A stretch of 64,000 nt of DNA from Streptomyces sp. NL15-2K (lineage in GTDB: Bacteria; Actinomycetota; Actinomycetes; Streptomycetales; Streptomycetaceae), in the NCBI RefSeq assembly GCF_030551255.1, contig NZ_CP130630.1:3453501-3517500 (forward strand), written 5' to 3'. The position numbers and the translations under genes are program-made. Positions within the stretch are counted from its first letter, which is position 1. Every line of letters starts with the position of its first letter. The notes beneath the pieces are model-generated. The model was not told where the DNA came from and did no database searches. It saw nothing but the letters and a program-made list of their open reading frames with translations. Of this stretch, positions 48,075 to 56,698 are shown piece after piece.

Positions 48075-48114
48075 CTTCGAACGGGACCGTAAAATCGAAG
48101 TCCTCGAACGTCAA
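48075..48114 (-). promoter_or_regulatory. Promoter and operator of the arabino-oligosaccharide importer operon
   Basis: Minus strand TTGACG (complement of 48109-48114), 17-bp spacer, TACGGT (complement of 48086-48091). Inverted repeat CTTCGA-N14-TCGAAG (48075-48100) overlaps the -10. The central ACGGGACCGTA and hexamer spacing repeat those of the GH43 promoter at 36455-36494, pointing to a common repressor. Confidence 0.75.
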
Positions 48115-48196
48115 TGGGTCGAACAGAAATCAGTCGGGTGAGTAATCTCGGGACGAGGCCGCCGAACCGCTCCAACGGCGGTGACAAGGGGGAGTG

Positions 48197-48802
48197 ATGG
48201 ACATCGCGGGCGCGCGCAGGACCGCCGCCCGGATCGCCGCGCCGCTGCGGCGCTCCCGGCGCGGCTCGGCTATGCGCGGCCTCGTGGCCGACCTCGCCAC
48301 CGCCCTGCGCACCAGACCCCGGCCGCCGGCCGACGTCCGCGAGCTGTGCCGGGCGTTGTGCGAGGAGATGAGCGTCCGCCGCGGCGGACGGCCCGTGGAA
48401 CTGCGCTTCGAGCGGTTCCCCGACGAGATCGAAGTGACCGGCCTGTGGGTGGAGTTCCAGGACTTCGACCTCGTCATCGTCGAGGAGCGGGCCGAGGCCG
48501 TACAGCAACTGGTCATCCTCGGCCACGAGTTGTGGCACATGCACGCCGCGCACACCCACCACCACGTGGCGGGTACGGCGGCCGCGCACGCCCTGGCCCG
48601 CCGGCCCGGCTGGAAGGACGTGGCCCTCACCGTGGCCGCCCGCGACGGCTCCCGTGCGCGGGACGAGGCCGAGGCCGACGACTTCGGCCACCGTCTCGCC
48701 GCCGTCTTCCGGCCCCTGATGTCCGACGGGAGCACCGAGCCGCCCCTCGACCCGGTGCAGCGGACCCTGGGCTACCGCGGACACGGAGGTGGCGCGCGGT
48801 GA
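48197..48802 (+). CDS. ImmA/IrrE-like zinc metallopeptidase
   Basis: 201 residues from ATG 48197 (GGGGAG just upstream). A basic N-terminus (AARIAAPLRRSRRGSAMRGL) precedes a gluzincin-like domain with HExxH as GHELWHMHAAHTHHH and downstream acidic residues ARDEAEADDFGHRLAAVF that could supply the third zinc ligand. Family members cleave XRE-type repressors or act as toxin components. No XRE gene is adjacent. Coupled by GTGA overlap to the membrane-protein gene. Confidence 0.8.
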   Translation: MDIAGARRTAARIAAPLRRSRRGSAMRGLVADLATALRTRPRPPADVRELCRALCEEMSVRRGGRPVELRFERFPDEIEVTGLWVEFQDFDLVIVEERAEAVQQLVILGHELWHMHAAHTHHHVAGTAAAHALARRPGWKDVALTVAARDGSRARDEAEADDFGHRLAAVFRPLMSDGSTEPPLDPVQRTLGYRGHGGGAR

Positions 48803-50142
48803 CCACCGCCCTCGCGCCGGAGGCCGGTTCCCCACCCGCGCTGGCGGCGTCCCTCAGCGGGATGTACATCTCCTTCTGGCTGCCGACCGTGGTGCTGGCC
48901 GCCGCCCTGGCGATCAAACTGCCCAGCATCGTCAAGCTGTGGTGGGATCCACTGCTGCGCGCCGTCGGCGGCCTGCTGGTGTTCGCCTGCGCGGTGTTCG
49001 TCTTCGCGGCCCCGGGGACCATCGCCTGGACCAACCGGGTCACCGGCGTGCCGAACATCGCGGCCCCCTGGGTGTACTCCCTGCTCACCGCGCTCTCCGC
49101 GTCCTGGCTGCTGCTCATCATCGCCTGGCGCAACGGCCGCACCGAACGCTCGGCCCAGACCCGCCGCGTGACCCGGTGGGTGGTCTCCCTCTACGCGGGC
49201 GTGGTCGTCGCCCTGTGGGTGCTCTTCGCACTCGCCGACGTCCCCGTGGAGCGGACCCGGGACCTGGACACGTACTACGCCAGCACGCCGTTCATGCGCG
49301 AGGAGATCCTGCTCTACCTGTTCGCGCACACGGTGGCCTGCTCGATCACGGCCAGGCTCATCTGGAACTGGATCCGCACGGACGGCCTCGACGCCTGGCT
49401 GCGCTGGGGACTGCGCTTCCTGGGGGTCGGTTACGCGACGAACCTGCTCTTCAGCGCGGCCAAGCTCACGGCCGTCGTCGCCCGGTGGACCGGCCACGAC
49501 CTGGACTGGCTGAACACCAACGTGGCACCGTCGGCCGGGAGCATCGCCGCCACCCTGGTCGCGATCGGGTTCATCGTCCCGCACGCCGGCCAGTACCTCC
49601 AGGAGCGGTGGCTGGTCCGCCGCCGTCACCAGAGCCTGAAGCCGCTTTCCCGGCTGATGCGGGGCGTCACGGGCAGCCGCGAGCCCGTCGCCCTGCGCAG
49701 CACATCGGAACTGCGCCTGATCCGCCGCGAGACCTTCATCCGCGACGGCCTCCTCCAGCTGTCCCGGCACCTCGACGAGGACCTGCGCGGGCGGTCGTAC
49801 GACGCGGCGCTCGCCCTCGGCTTCGAGCGCGAGCGGGCGCGGGCGGTCGCCGCCGCCGTGATGATCCTGGACGCGGCGGCACGCGAGCGGTCCCCGGAGA
49901 CCGACCGGGGCGACCGCGGGCCCGCCCCGTCCGGCGAGTCCGGCCCGTCCACGCTTTCCGCCGCTTCAGACCCTTCGGGCCGTTCCGCCCCTTCAGCCCC
50001 TTCAGCCCCTTCAGCCCCGGACACCACGTATCTGCTGCGCGAGATCCAGGGCGTGTCCGAAGCCCTTCGCCGCCCCGACGACATCAAGGCGGTCCGCGCC
50101 CGCGCGGCCGCCCCGGCAGAGAGCGTGTCCGTGCATGAGTGA
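48799..50142 (+). CDS. MAB_1171c-like seven-helix membrane protein
   Basis: 447 residues from GTG 48799, overlapping the upstream stop. Seven hydrophobic helices (ISFWLPTVVLAAALAIKLPS; GLLVFACAVFVFAAPG; WVVSLYAGVVVALWVLFALA; SIAATLVAIGFIVPHAGQYL), then a cytoplasmic C-terminal domain (TSELRLIRRETFIRDGLLQL). A Ser/Ala/Pro repeat (SAPSAPSAPSAP) lies before the final helix. This is the layout of the MAB_1171c putative transporter family found beside ImmA/IrrE-like proteins. It overlaps the next gene by 8 bases. Confidence 0.8.
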   Translation: MTTALAPEAGSPPALAASLSGMYISFWLPTVVLAAALAIKLPSIVKLWWDPLLRAVGGLLVFACAVFVFAAPGTIAWTNRVTGVPNIAAPWVYSLLTALSASWLLLIIAWRNGRTERSAQTRRVTRWVVSLYAGVVVALWVLFALADVPVERTRDLDTYYASTPFMREEILLYLFAHTVACSITARLIWNWIRTDGLDAWLRWGLRFLGVGYATNLLFSAAKLTAVVARWTGHDLDWLNTNVAPSAGSIAATLVAIGFIVPHAGQYLQERWLVRRRHQSLKPLSRLMRGVTGSREPVALRSTSELRLIRRETFIRDGLLQLSRHLDEDLRGRSYDAALALGFERERARAVAAAVMILDAAARERSPETDRGDRGPAPSGESGPSTLSAASDPSGRSAPSAPSAPSAPDTTYLLREIQGVSEALRRPDDIKAVRARAAAPAESVSVHE

Positions 50143-51544
50143 CCGTCCCATCCCCGCCAGAACCGCCGTAGTCCTGGGGGGATCCCATACGGGCATGCTC
50201 GCGGCGCGCGCCCTGGCCGAGTTCGTCGACCGGGTCGTCGTGGTCGAGCGCGACGAACTGCCCGCCGGCCCCGAACCCCGCAAGGGGCTGCCGCAGGCGC
50301 GGCACGCCCACATGCTGTGGTCGGGCGGGGTACGGGCCGTGGAGGAACTGCTGCCGGGCGTCACCGGGGCGCTCCGGGACGCCGGGGCGCGGCGGCTGCC
50401 GGTCACGACGGACATCGTCGCCCTGGGAGGGCGGGGCTGGTTCCGGCGGTGGCCCGAGTCCCACCACGTGATCCTTGCCGGGCGGGATCTGCTGGACGCG
50501 ACGATCCGCGCGCGGGTCCTCGCGGACGAGCGGGTCGAACTGCTCGGAGGCACGGAGGCGGTGGGGCTGGAGGGCACCTCGGCGGCCGTCACCGGGGTCC
50601 GCGTGCGCGGGCTGCTCGACGACCGCGAGCAGGTCGTCGAGGCGGGCATGGTCGTCGACGCCACCGGCCGCGGCTCCGGGGCGACCCGGTGGCTGACGGC
50701 CCTCGGGCTGCCGGAGGCGGAGCGTCGCGAGGTCGACTCCGGCCTGGCGTACGCGAGTCGGCTCTACCTCGCTCCCGAGCAGGCCCGGGACGGCTTCCCG
50801 GTCATCAATGTGCAGCCCGAGCCAAGCGAGAAGGGCCCCGGCCGGGCGGGCTTCCTGCTGCCCATCGAGAACGGCCGGTGGATCGTCACCCTGAACGGCA
50901 CCCGTGGCGGCGAACCCTCCACCGCGAACGACGACTTCGTCCGGTACGCGCGCGAGGAGCTGCGGCATCCGGTCATCGGCGAACTGCTCGAGTGCGCCGA
51001 GCCGCTGTCCGACGTGTCGTTCACCCGCACGACCGTCAACCGCCGGCACTTCTACGAGCGGATGCCGGTGTGGCCCGAGAACTTCACGGTCCTCGGCGAC
51101 GCGCTCGCCGCGTTCAACCCGGTCTACGGGCACGGGCTGGCGGTGGCCGCCCAAAGCGCCGTGCTCCTGCGGGATGCGATACGGCGTCAGGGGTGGGCCG
51201 CGCCGGGACTGTCCCGTCGTATCCAGAAGGCGGTGGCCCGGCCGGTCGGGGCGGCCTGGGACCTGGCCATCGGGCAGGACGTGTTCTACCCGGGCGCGAC
51301 GGAGAACGGGCCGACACTCAGGGACCGGCTCGTGGCCGCGTATGTCGGCCGCCTGATGTACACGGCTACCGGGAACGGCCGAATCGCCCGGCGGGTGACC
51401 GATGTGACGTCGCTGGAGCGGGGGGCGGAGGTGCTGCTGACACCGTCGGTTCTGCTTGCGGCGGCGGTGGGCCCACTCAAGCCGGCGCTTCGGCGACCGC
51501 CGCTGACGGCGGAGGAACTCAAGCGAGCGGGGTTGCAGGGCTGA
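50135..51544 (+). CDS. FAD-dependent oxidoreductase/monooxygenase-like protein
   Basis: 469 residues from ATG 50135. N-terminal FAD Rossmann motif TAVVLGGSHTGMLAARALAE with VVVVERDELP, then PQARHAHMLWSGGVRAVEEL, the mid region MVVDATGRGSGATRWLTALG and the ribityl motif FTVLGDALAAFNPVYGHGLA. Resembles 2-polyprenyl-6-methoxyphenol hydroxylase-like flavoproteins. Third gene of the overlapping peptidase/membrane-protein/flavoprotein operon; substrate unknown. Confidence 0.88.
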   Translation: MSDRPIPARTAVVLGGSHTGMLAARALAEFVDRVVVVERDELPAGPEPRKGLPQARHAHMLWSGGVRAVEELLPGVTGALRDAGARRLPVTTDIVALGGRGWFRRWPESHHVILAGRDLLDATIRARVLADERVELLGGTEAVGLEGTSAAVTGVRVRGLLDDREQVVEAGMVVDATGRGSGATRWLTALGLPEAERREVDSGLAYASRLYLAPEQARDGFPVINVQPEPSEKGPGRAGFLLPIENGRWIVTLNGTRGGEPSTANDDFVRYAREELRHPVIGELLECAEPLSDVSFTRTTVNRRHFYERMPVWPENFTVLGDALAAFNPVYGHGLAVAAQSAVLLRDAIRRQGWAAPGLSRRIQKAVARPVGAAWDLAIGQDVFYPGATENGPTLRDRLVAAYVGRLMYTATGNGRIARRVTDVTSLERGAEVLLTPSVLLAAAVGPLKPALRRPPLTAEELKRAGLQG

Positions 51545-51690
51545 GGGTGGCTGGGGCGGGGCGGGGGCGCTGCACAACCCGGCGCTAACGGGGTGCCGCC
51601 CCTCTTTGGGTCGGGAGCCGCCCTAGGCGGCACGAATGCCCGCGGATTGCGAGAAGTGGCTGCCGACGGATCGCCCGTATGGGACACCGT

Positions 51691-51990
51691 GAGGCTGCGA
51701 GCACCGCCCCGCCCCGCCGCCAGGCTGCGGGCACCACCTCACCCCGCCGTCAGGCTGCGGGTTCCGCCCCACCCCGCCGCCAGGCTGCGGGCACCACCTC
51801 ACCCCGCCGTCAGGCTGCGGGTTCCGCCCCACCCCGCCGCCAGGCTGCGGGCACCACCTCACCCCGCCGTCAGGCTGCGGGTTCCGCCCCACCCCGCCGC
51901 CAGGCTGCGGGCACCACCTCACCCCGCCGTCAGGCTGCGGGTTCCGCCCCACCCCGCCGCCAGGCTGCGGGCAGTCGTGCCGCTGGGGCG
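51691..51990. repeat. Minisatellite of 60-bp units between convergent genes
   Basis: Four base-perfect tandem copies of a 60-bp unit occupy 51721-51960, with degenerate partial units on both sides. Each unit is two 30-bp halves beginning CAGGCTGCGGG. The array fills the 522-bp gap between the convergent flavoprotein and lactonase genes. Because 60 is divisible by 3, several long open frames run through it on both strands, but none has a start, RBS or conserved flank and all are judged artefactual. Confidence 0.95.
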
Positions 51991-52066
51991 GCTCCCGACC
52001 CACAGAAGGGCGGCAACCCGTTGGCGCCGGGCTGCGCGACCTACCCCCGCCCAGCAGCAACTGTCC

Positions 52067-52918
52067 TCAGCCAGCGAACGCCGGTTGCGGCAGCCCCTTC
52101 CCGGCGCCCCGCACCACCAGCAACGACCCCGCCACAGGATGCGGCGCCGAAAGCCCCACCCGAGCAGTAGTGACGTACAGGTCGCTCAGGTCCGCACCGC
52201 CGAACGCACACGCCGTAACCCGAGGCACCGGCAGCTCGATCACCCGGTCCAGCTCGCCGCCCGGCGTATAGCGCCGCACCGCTCCCCCGTCCCACAGCGC
52301 CACCCACACGCACCCGTCCGCGTCGACGGTCAGCCCGTCGGGAAAGCCCGCGCCCTCCTCGATCTCCACCAGCGGCCGCCGGCCCTGCGCGCGCCCGGCC
52401 GTGAAGTCGAAGACGTCGATCCGGCGCGTCGGCGAGTCGATGTAGTACATGAGCCGTCCGTCGGGGCTCCACCCCGTGCCGTTGCTCACCGCCACGTCGT
52501 CGAGGACGACCTCGACCGAGCCGTCTCCGGTGAGACGGGAGAGCGTACCGCCGCCCGGTGCCTCGTCGTAGCGCATGGTGCCGGCCCACAGAGAGCCGTC
52601 GGGTGCGACGGCGGCGTCGTTGGCGCGGCGGCCGGGGACCGGCTCGTGGTGCAGCCAGCGGAAGGTGTCGTCGGGGTCGAGGAGGCCGACGCCGTCGCGG
52701 AGGTTGAGGACCAGCCCGCCGCCCGCGCGCGGCTTGACCGCGCCGACGTGCTGCTCGGTCGTACGGGACGTACGACGGCCCGAGACGGGGTCGTATGTGT
52801 GGATCTGGGAGCCCAGGATGTCGATCCAGATCAGCTGCCCCGCCGCCGCGTCCCAGGTCGGGCCCTCGCCCAGCTCCGCCTCCGCGCGTACCGCCACCTC
52901 GTACGAGTACGTCGTCAT
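52067..52918 (-). CDS. SMP-30/gluconolactonase-family lactonase
   Basis: 283 residues from ATG 52918, which overlaps the iclR stop (ATGA). Six-bladed propeller with metal-binding features: ELGEGPTWDAAAGQLIWIDI, RRANDAAVAPDGSLWAGTM, VSNGTGWSPDGRLMYYIDSP, GFPDGLTVDADGCVWVALWD. Enzymes of this family hydrolyse gluconolactone, L-arabinolactone and related sugar lactones. In this arabinose-oriented region arabinolactone is plausible. Coupled to iclR, so its expression is probably autoregulated with it. Confidence 0.9.
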   Translation of the reverse strand: MTTYSYEVAVRAEAELGEGPTWDAAAGQLIWIDILGSQIHTYDPVSGRRTSRTTEQHVGAVKPRAGGGLVLNLRDGVGLLDPDDTFRWLHHEPVPGRRANDAAVAPDGSLWAGTMRYDEAPGGGTLSRLTGDGSVEVVLDDVAVSNGTGWSPDGRLMYYIDSPTRRIDVFDFTAGRAQGRRPLVEIEEGAGFPDGLTVDADGCVWVALWDGGAVRRYTPGGELDRVIELPVPRVTACAFGGADLSDLYVTTARVGLSAPHPVAGSLLVVRGAGKGLPQPAFAG

Positions 52919-53688
52919 GCCACCCTCCGGTGCCCGAGGCGCTCCGACAGTTCGGCGGCGCCCTTCGCGGCGAGCTGCTCGAGCTCGACGCGGCGCTCGT
53001 CGCTCCAGCGGATCATCGGCACGGAGATGGACAGCGCGGCGACGACCCGGCCGGTGCGGTCGTGCACCGGGGCGGCCACGCAGGAGACGTCCGGGTTGGA
53101 CTCGCGGCTCTCCACGGCGACGCCCCGCTGCCGGATCTCGGCCAGGGCCTCTCGCAGGGCGTCCGGTTCGGTGATGCTGTTGGGCGTCATCGCGATCAGG
53201 TCGGCATCGTCGGGGAGGCGCGAGCTGAGCTCGTGATCGGGGAGGGAGGCCAGCAGCATCTTCCCGACGGAGGTGCAGTGGGCGGGCAGCCGCCGGCCGG
53301 CCGCCGACACCATGCGTACGGCGTGCGTGGAGTCGACCTTGGCGATGTAGATGACGTCGGTGCCCTCCAGGATCGCCACGTGCACGGTCTCGTCGCAGGT
53401 CTCGGCGACCGAGCGGGCGACCTGCTGGCCCTCGGCGGCGACGTCGAGCTGCTCGGCGTACCGGCTGCCCAGCTGGTACGGGCGCACTCCGAGCCGGTAG
53501 CGTCCCGGCTGGCCGGGCACCTGGACGATGTACGACCGGGCGGCGAGTGTGGTGACCAGCTCGTGCACGGTGGTGCGCGGAAGCTGCAGCTTGCGCACGA
53601 TGTCGGGGGCGGAGAGCGTCCCGTCCCCGTCGAGGAAGAGCTCGAGAATGTCGAGAGCCCGGGTCACGGCAGGTACAAGGCGTCCCAC
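52915..53688 (-). CDS. IclR-family transcriptional regulator
   Basis: 257 residues from ATG 53688. N-terminal wHTH VTRALDILELFLDGDGTLSA, RKLQLPRTTVHELVTTLAAR, wing PGRYRLGVRPYQLG; C-terminal effector domain with SVGKMLLASLPDHEL and VSCVAAPVHDRTGRVVAALS, the typical ligand-binding Cys/Asp region. Operon with the lactonase. A 17-bp element in front of it recurs ahead of the 23-kb sugar operon, so it likely controls both and senses a sugar acid or lactone. Confidence 0.93.
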   Translation of the reverse strand: MGRLVPAVTRALDILELFLDGDGTLSAPDIVRKLQLPRTTVHELVTTLAARSYIVQVPGQPGRYRLGVRPYQLGSRYAEQLDVAAEGQQVARSVAETCDETVHVAILEGTDVIYIAKVDSTHAVRMVSAAGRRLPAHCTSVGKMLLASLPDHELSSRLPDDADLIAMTPNSITEPDALREALAEIRQRGVAVESRESNPDVSCVAAPVHDRTGRVVAALSISVPMIRWSDERRVELEQLAAKGAAELSERLGHRRVA

Positions 53689-53721
53689 GATCGGCCCCCT
53701 CCCTTGTTTCTAAGGCGTCTG

Positions 53722-53738
53722 TGTTCGAAATTTCAACA
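53722..53738. promoter_or_regulatory. Candidate IclR operator upstream of iclR
   Basis: TGTTCGAAATTTCAACA, 34 bases upstream of the iclR start. It is an imperfect palindrome centred on GAAATTTC and matches 15 of 17 bases of the element at 23373-23389 (reverse orientation). Confidence 0.7.
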
Positions 53739-53946
53739 GACGATCGGCATGACGAACACAGGCTAGTCATAGAGGTTTGCCCGGGCAATGGGCGTGCGAG
53801 TCACTTCCGTCGCTCCGGCCGCTCCCGTACAACCTTTTTCTCCACTTCGCGGTCTCACTCGTGGTGAATCGGTGATGATCTCTGATCGTCTCTGATCGCC
53901 TTCAGAAGCTCCTTGGGGGGAGCTTGCCCGAGCTATGGAGTGGTTG

Positions 53947-55839
53947 ATGAAGCGGGATTCCCTTGAGCTGCGTCGTGTCCGACTGAGACGTGGCGCGGCG
54001 ACGGTCGCCCTCGTGGCGCTGGGCGCCGGGGGCGGCTGGGCAGCGGTACCGGCCGCGGCGGCGGACAGCAAGGCCGCGGGCAGCGCGTGCGTGCCGACGG
54101 CGGGCTTCACGGGCTGCCGGCTGTACGACTTCACCGGCGACAAGGCGGGCTTCCAGGTCCCGTCCGGCGTGAACTCGCTGGACGTGCGGGCCTGGGGGCA
54201 GGGCGGCTGGGGCAGCAGCATGGCGACCGGCGGCGCGGGCGGATACACCGCGGGCTCGCTGAAGGTCACGCCCGGCGAGACGCTGTCCGTCGCGGTCGGC
54301 GGGTACTACAGCGGAAAGGCGTTCGGCGACGCGTTGGGCGGCGCCGGCGGGGGCGGCTGGGCCGAGCCCGGCGGCAACAGCAGCGCCATCCGCACCAGCG
54401 GCGGCGACGCACTGGTGATCGCCGGCGGCGGAGGCGGCTCCGGCAGCATCACGAGGGGCTACGGTTCCGGCGGTGCCGCGGGCGGCGAGAAGGGCCAGGA
54501 CGGCTCGGAGGCGGGCCTCGGCGGCAAGGGCGCCGACAAGGCCACCGGCGGCGCGGCCGCGGGCAACGGCGCCGCGGGGGCCGACGCCACCGCGGGCGGC
54601 CGCGGCGGTGCCGGCGGCAAGGGCAGTTCCGGCGGTGGCGGCGGCGGTGCCGGTTACGCGGGCGGCGGCGGTGGCGCGGGCACGGACGACCCCAGGGGCG
54701 ACGGCAGCGGCAGCGGCGGAGGCGGCACCGGGTACGCCGACCCCGACCGGGTGACCGGCGCCCGCCTGGAGAGCGGCGACCGCAACACGGCGCCCGCGAA
54801 GGACGACCCGTTCTGGTCGAAGGGGTGGGAGCCGGAGACCGAGGGGATCGCCGAGGGCGGCGCCAACCTCATCGGCGGCAACGGCCGCGTGGTGATCCAG
54901 TGGAAGGGTGCCGTCGCGCCCGCCGAGCTGAGCCCGGCCACCCCCGCAGAGCAGTCCGTCGAGCCGGGGTACGAGGTTCCCGCGATGGCCGCGGTGGTCC
55001 GGGACAAGGACGGCAAGCCGGTCGAGGGCGTCTCGGTGAAGTTCGCGATCAACGACCCGGAGCAGCTGGGCCTGAACTTCGGCGAGCGCGAGAACACCTC
55101 GTCCGTCGTGTTGGCGAGCGACGCCCAGGGCCGCGTGCAGACGCCGGTCATCTACACCAGCAGCAGCAAGAAGGGCGACTTCACCGTCCGCGCGACGGCA
55201 GCGGGTCTCTCCACGGACTTCACCGTGCACGTGAAGAACCTCGCGAACGAGGTGAAGGTCGTCGCGGGCGACAAGCAGCAGGCCGAGCCGGGGCAGCCCT
55301 TCGGCGAGGCGCTGCAGGCCGTGGTGACCGACTCGGGCAAGCCGGCCGTCGGCGCGAAGGTGGACTTCCGCGTCGAAGGCGGCGACTGGGAAGGCCCCGA
55401 ATTCGAGGGCAAGTTCTCGGGCGTCCAGGAGATCGCCGACGCCGAGGGCAAGGTCACCGCGCCGGAGCTGGTCGCCGGTGACGAGCTCGGCACGTACACG
55501 ATCACCGCGACGGTCGGCGGCGGCGCGTCCGCCACCTTCACCGTCGAGGTCGTCGAGAAGGTCGGGACCGACCCGTCCGCGTCGCCCACCCCCAGCCCGA
55601 CCGGCTCCGCCGACAACGGCACGGGTGGCACCGGGGACGGTGACGGCAACGGCTCCGGCAACGGCACCGGCGGCTCCGGCAACGACAACTCCTCGCAGCT
55701 CACCGGCGGCGGCCTGGCCAGCACCGGCGCGGGCGGCATCGGCCTGATGCTGGGCGCGGCGGCCGCCCTCGCCGCGCTGGGTGTCGCAGCGGTCCGTTTC
55801 TCACCCCGCCTGCGGGTGCGTTTCCAGAACCGCCGCTGA
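53947..55839 (+). CDS. Sortase-anchored (LASTG) glycine-rich surface protein with Ig-like domains
   Basis: 630 residues from ATG 53947 (GGAG 6 bases upstream; ATG 53935 is the alternative). Signal peptide (ATVALVALGAGGGWAAVPAA). A glycine-rich domain follows, of the kind ending in GANLIGGNGRVVIQW, with long Gly tracts. Then two Ig-like Big_1-type repeats (VPAMAAVVRDKDGKPVEGVS; ALQAVVTDSGKPAVGAKVDF). A Gly/Asn/Ser linker precedes the anchor LASTG, a hydrophobic helix (GLMLGAAAALAALGVAAV) and a basic tail (RFSPRLRVRFQNRR). LAxTG is the class E sortase motif of Streptomyces, so the protein is likely wall-linked and possibly adhesive. Confidence 0.88.
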   Translation: MKRDSLELRRVRLRRGAATVALVALGAGGGWAAVPAAAADSKAAGSACVPTAGFTGCRLYDFTGDKAGFQVPSGVNSLDVRAWGQGGWGSSMATGGAGGYTAGSLKVTPGETLSVAVGGYYSGKAFGDALGGAGGGGWAEPGGNSSAIRTSGGDALVIAGGGGGSGSITRGYGSGGAAGGEKGQDGSEAGLGGKGADKATGGAAAGNGAAGADATAGGRGGAGGKGSSGGGGGGAGYAGGGGGAGTDDPRGDGSGSGGGGTGYADPDRVTGARLESGDRNTAPAKDDPFWSKGWEPETEGIAEGGANLIGGNGRVVIQWKGAVAPAELSPATPAEQSVEPGYEVPAMAAVVRDKDGKPVEGVSVKFAINDPEQLGLNFGERENTSSVVLASDAQGRVQTPVIYTSSSKKGDFTVRATAAGLSTDFTVHVKNLANEVKVVAGDKQQAEPGQPFGEALQAVVTDSGKPAVGAKVDFRVEGGDWEGPEFEGKFSGVQEIADAEGKVTAPELVAGDELGTYTITATVGGGASATFTVEVVEKVGTDPSASPTPSPTGSADNGTGGTGDGDGNGSGNGTGGSGNDNSSQLTGGGLASTGAGGIGLMLGAAAALAALGVAAVRFSPRLRVRFQNRR

Positions 55840-55947
55840 CCTGCTGACGCCGGTCGATCATCCGACCGGGGTGCGGGGCGCCGTCGCGCGCCCCGCACCC
55901 CGGTCGTTTCACGTGCGCGGCAGCGCGGCGCGGCGGGCGGTGCCGAG

Positions 55948-56690
55948 GGCCTCGACCAACCCGCGCACAGCCACGGCGATCGGGCCGCCACCCGCGAGAC
56001 GACGCACACGCCGACGTCGCCGAACCGCCACACGCGCACCACCCCGCGCGAGGCGGCGAACGATCCCCAGGCCCTCGACAACCCGCGCACAGCCAAGACG
56101 ATCCGGCCGCCACCCGCAGGGCGACGCACACGCCGCCGCCATCCCCGCAGCCCGGCGAGTGCGGCGGGACGGCCGGAGCGACGCCCAGGAGCCGTCGCTC
56201 CGGCCGCGCCCGTGGGCGGCGCGCATCACAGCGTCGTCGATCCGCCGCGGCGAGTACGGCGAGACGGCGAGCGGCTTCCAGCAGCCACCGCCCGGAGCGA
56301 CGCTCAGAAGCCGTCGCTCCGGCCGCGCCCGTGGGCGGCGCGCATCACAGCGTCGTCGATCCGCCGCGGCGAGTACGGCGAGACGGCGAGCGGCTTCCAG
56401 CAGCCACCGCCCGGAGCGACGCCCAGGAGCCGCCGCTCCGGCCGCGCCCGTGGGCGGCGCGCATCACAGCGTCGTCGATCCGCCGCGGCGAGTACGGCGA
56501 GACGGCGAGCGGCTTCCAGCAGCCACCGCCCGGAGCGACGCTCAGAAGCCGCCGCTCCGGCCGCGCCCGTGGGCGGCGCGCATCACAGCGTCGTCGATCC
56601 GCCGCGGCGAGTACGGCGAGACGGCGAGCGGCTTCCAGCAGCCACCGCCCGGAGCGACGCTCAGGAGCCGCCGCTTCGGGACTCGCCCGC
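55948..56690. repeat. Minisatellite with ~120-bp and 119-bp units between convergent genes
   Basis: Two diverged ~124-bp units (both containing CCGCGCACAGCCA, at about 55960 and 56085) precede four near-identical copies of a 119-bp unit. The sequence GTGGGCGGCGCGCATCACAG recurs at 56212, 56331, 56450 and 56569, an exact 119-bp period. Each unit holds self-complementary GC stretches (for example AGCGGCTT with AAGCCGCCGCT). 119 is not a multiple of 3, so the open frames here change frame each unit and are not genes. It fills the 859-bp gap between two convergent genes. Confidence 0.93.
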
Positions 56691-56698
56691 GGGCCCAC

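Noticed and set aside
51691..51990. CRISPR array
   Set aside because: Repeats are contiguous 60-bp units without unique spacers and there are no cas genes.
51623..52060. Leftward repeat protein encoded by the 60-bp array
   Set aside because: No convincing start or RBS, and equivalent frames are open on the other strand too; kept only as a de novo possibility in the findings.
51593..53236. Long open frame through the 60-bp array into the lactonase and IclR genes
   Set aside because: It is open only because the repeat unit is a multiple of three; it continues antisense through two well-supported genes.
56176..56690. CRISPR array or rRNA-spacer-like region
   Set aside because: Contiguous 119-bp units without variable spacers; no RNA gene features.
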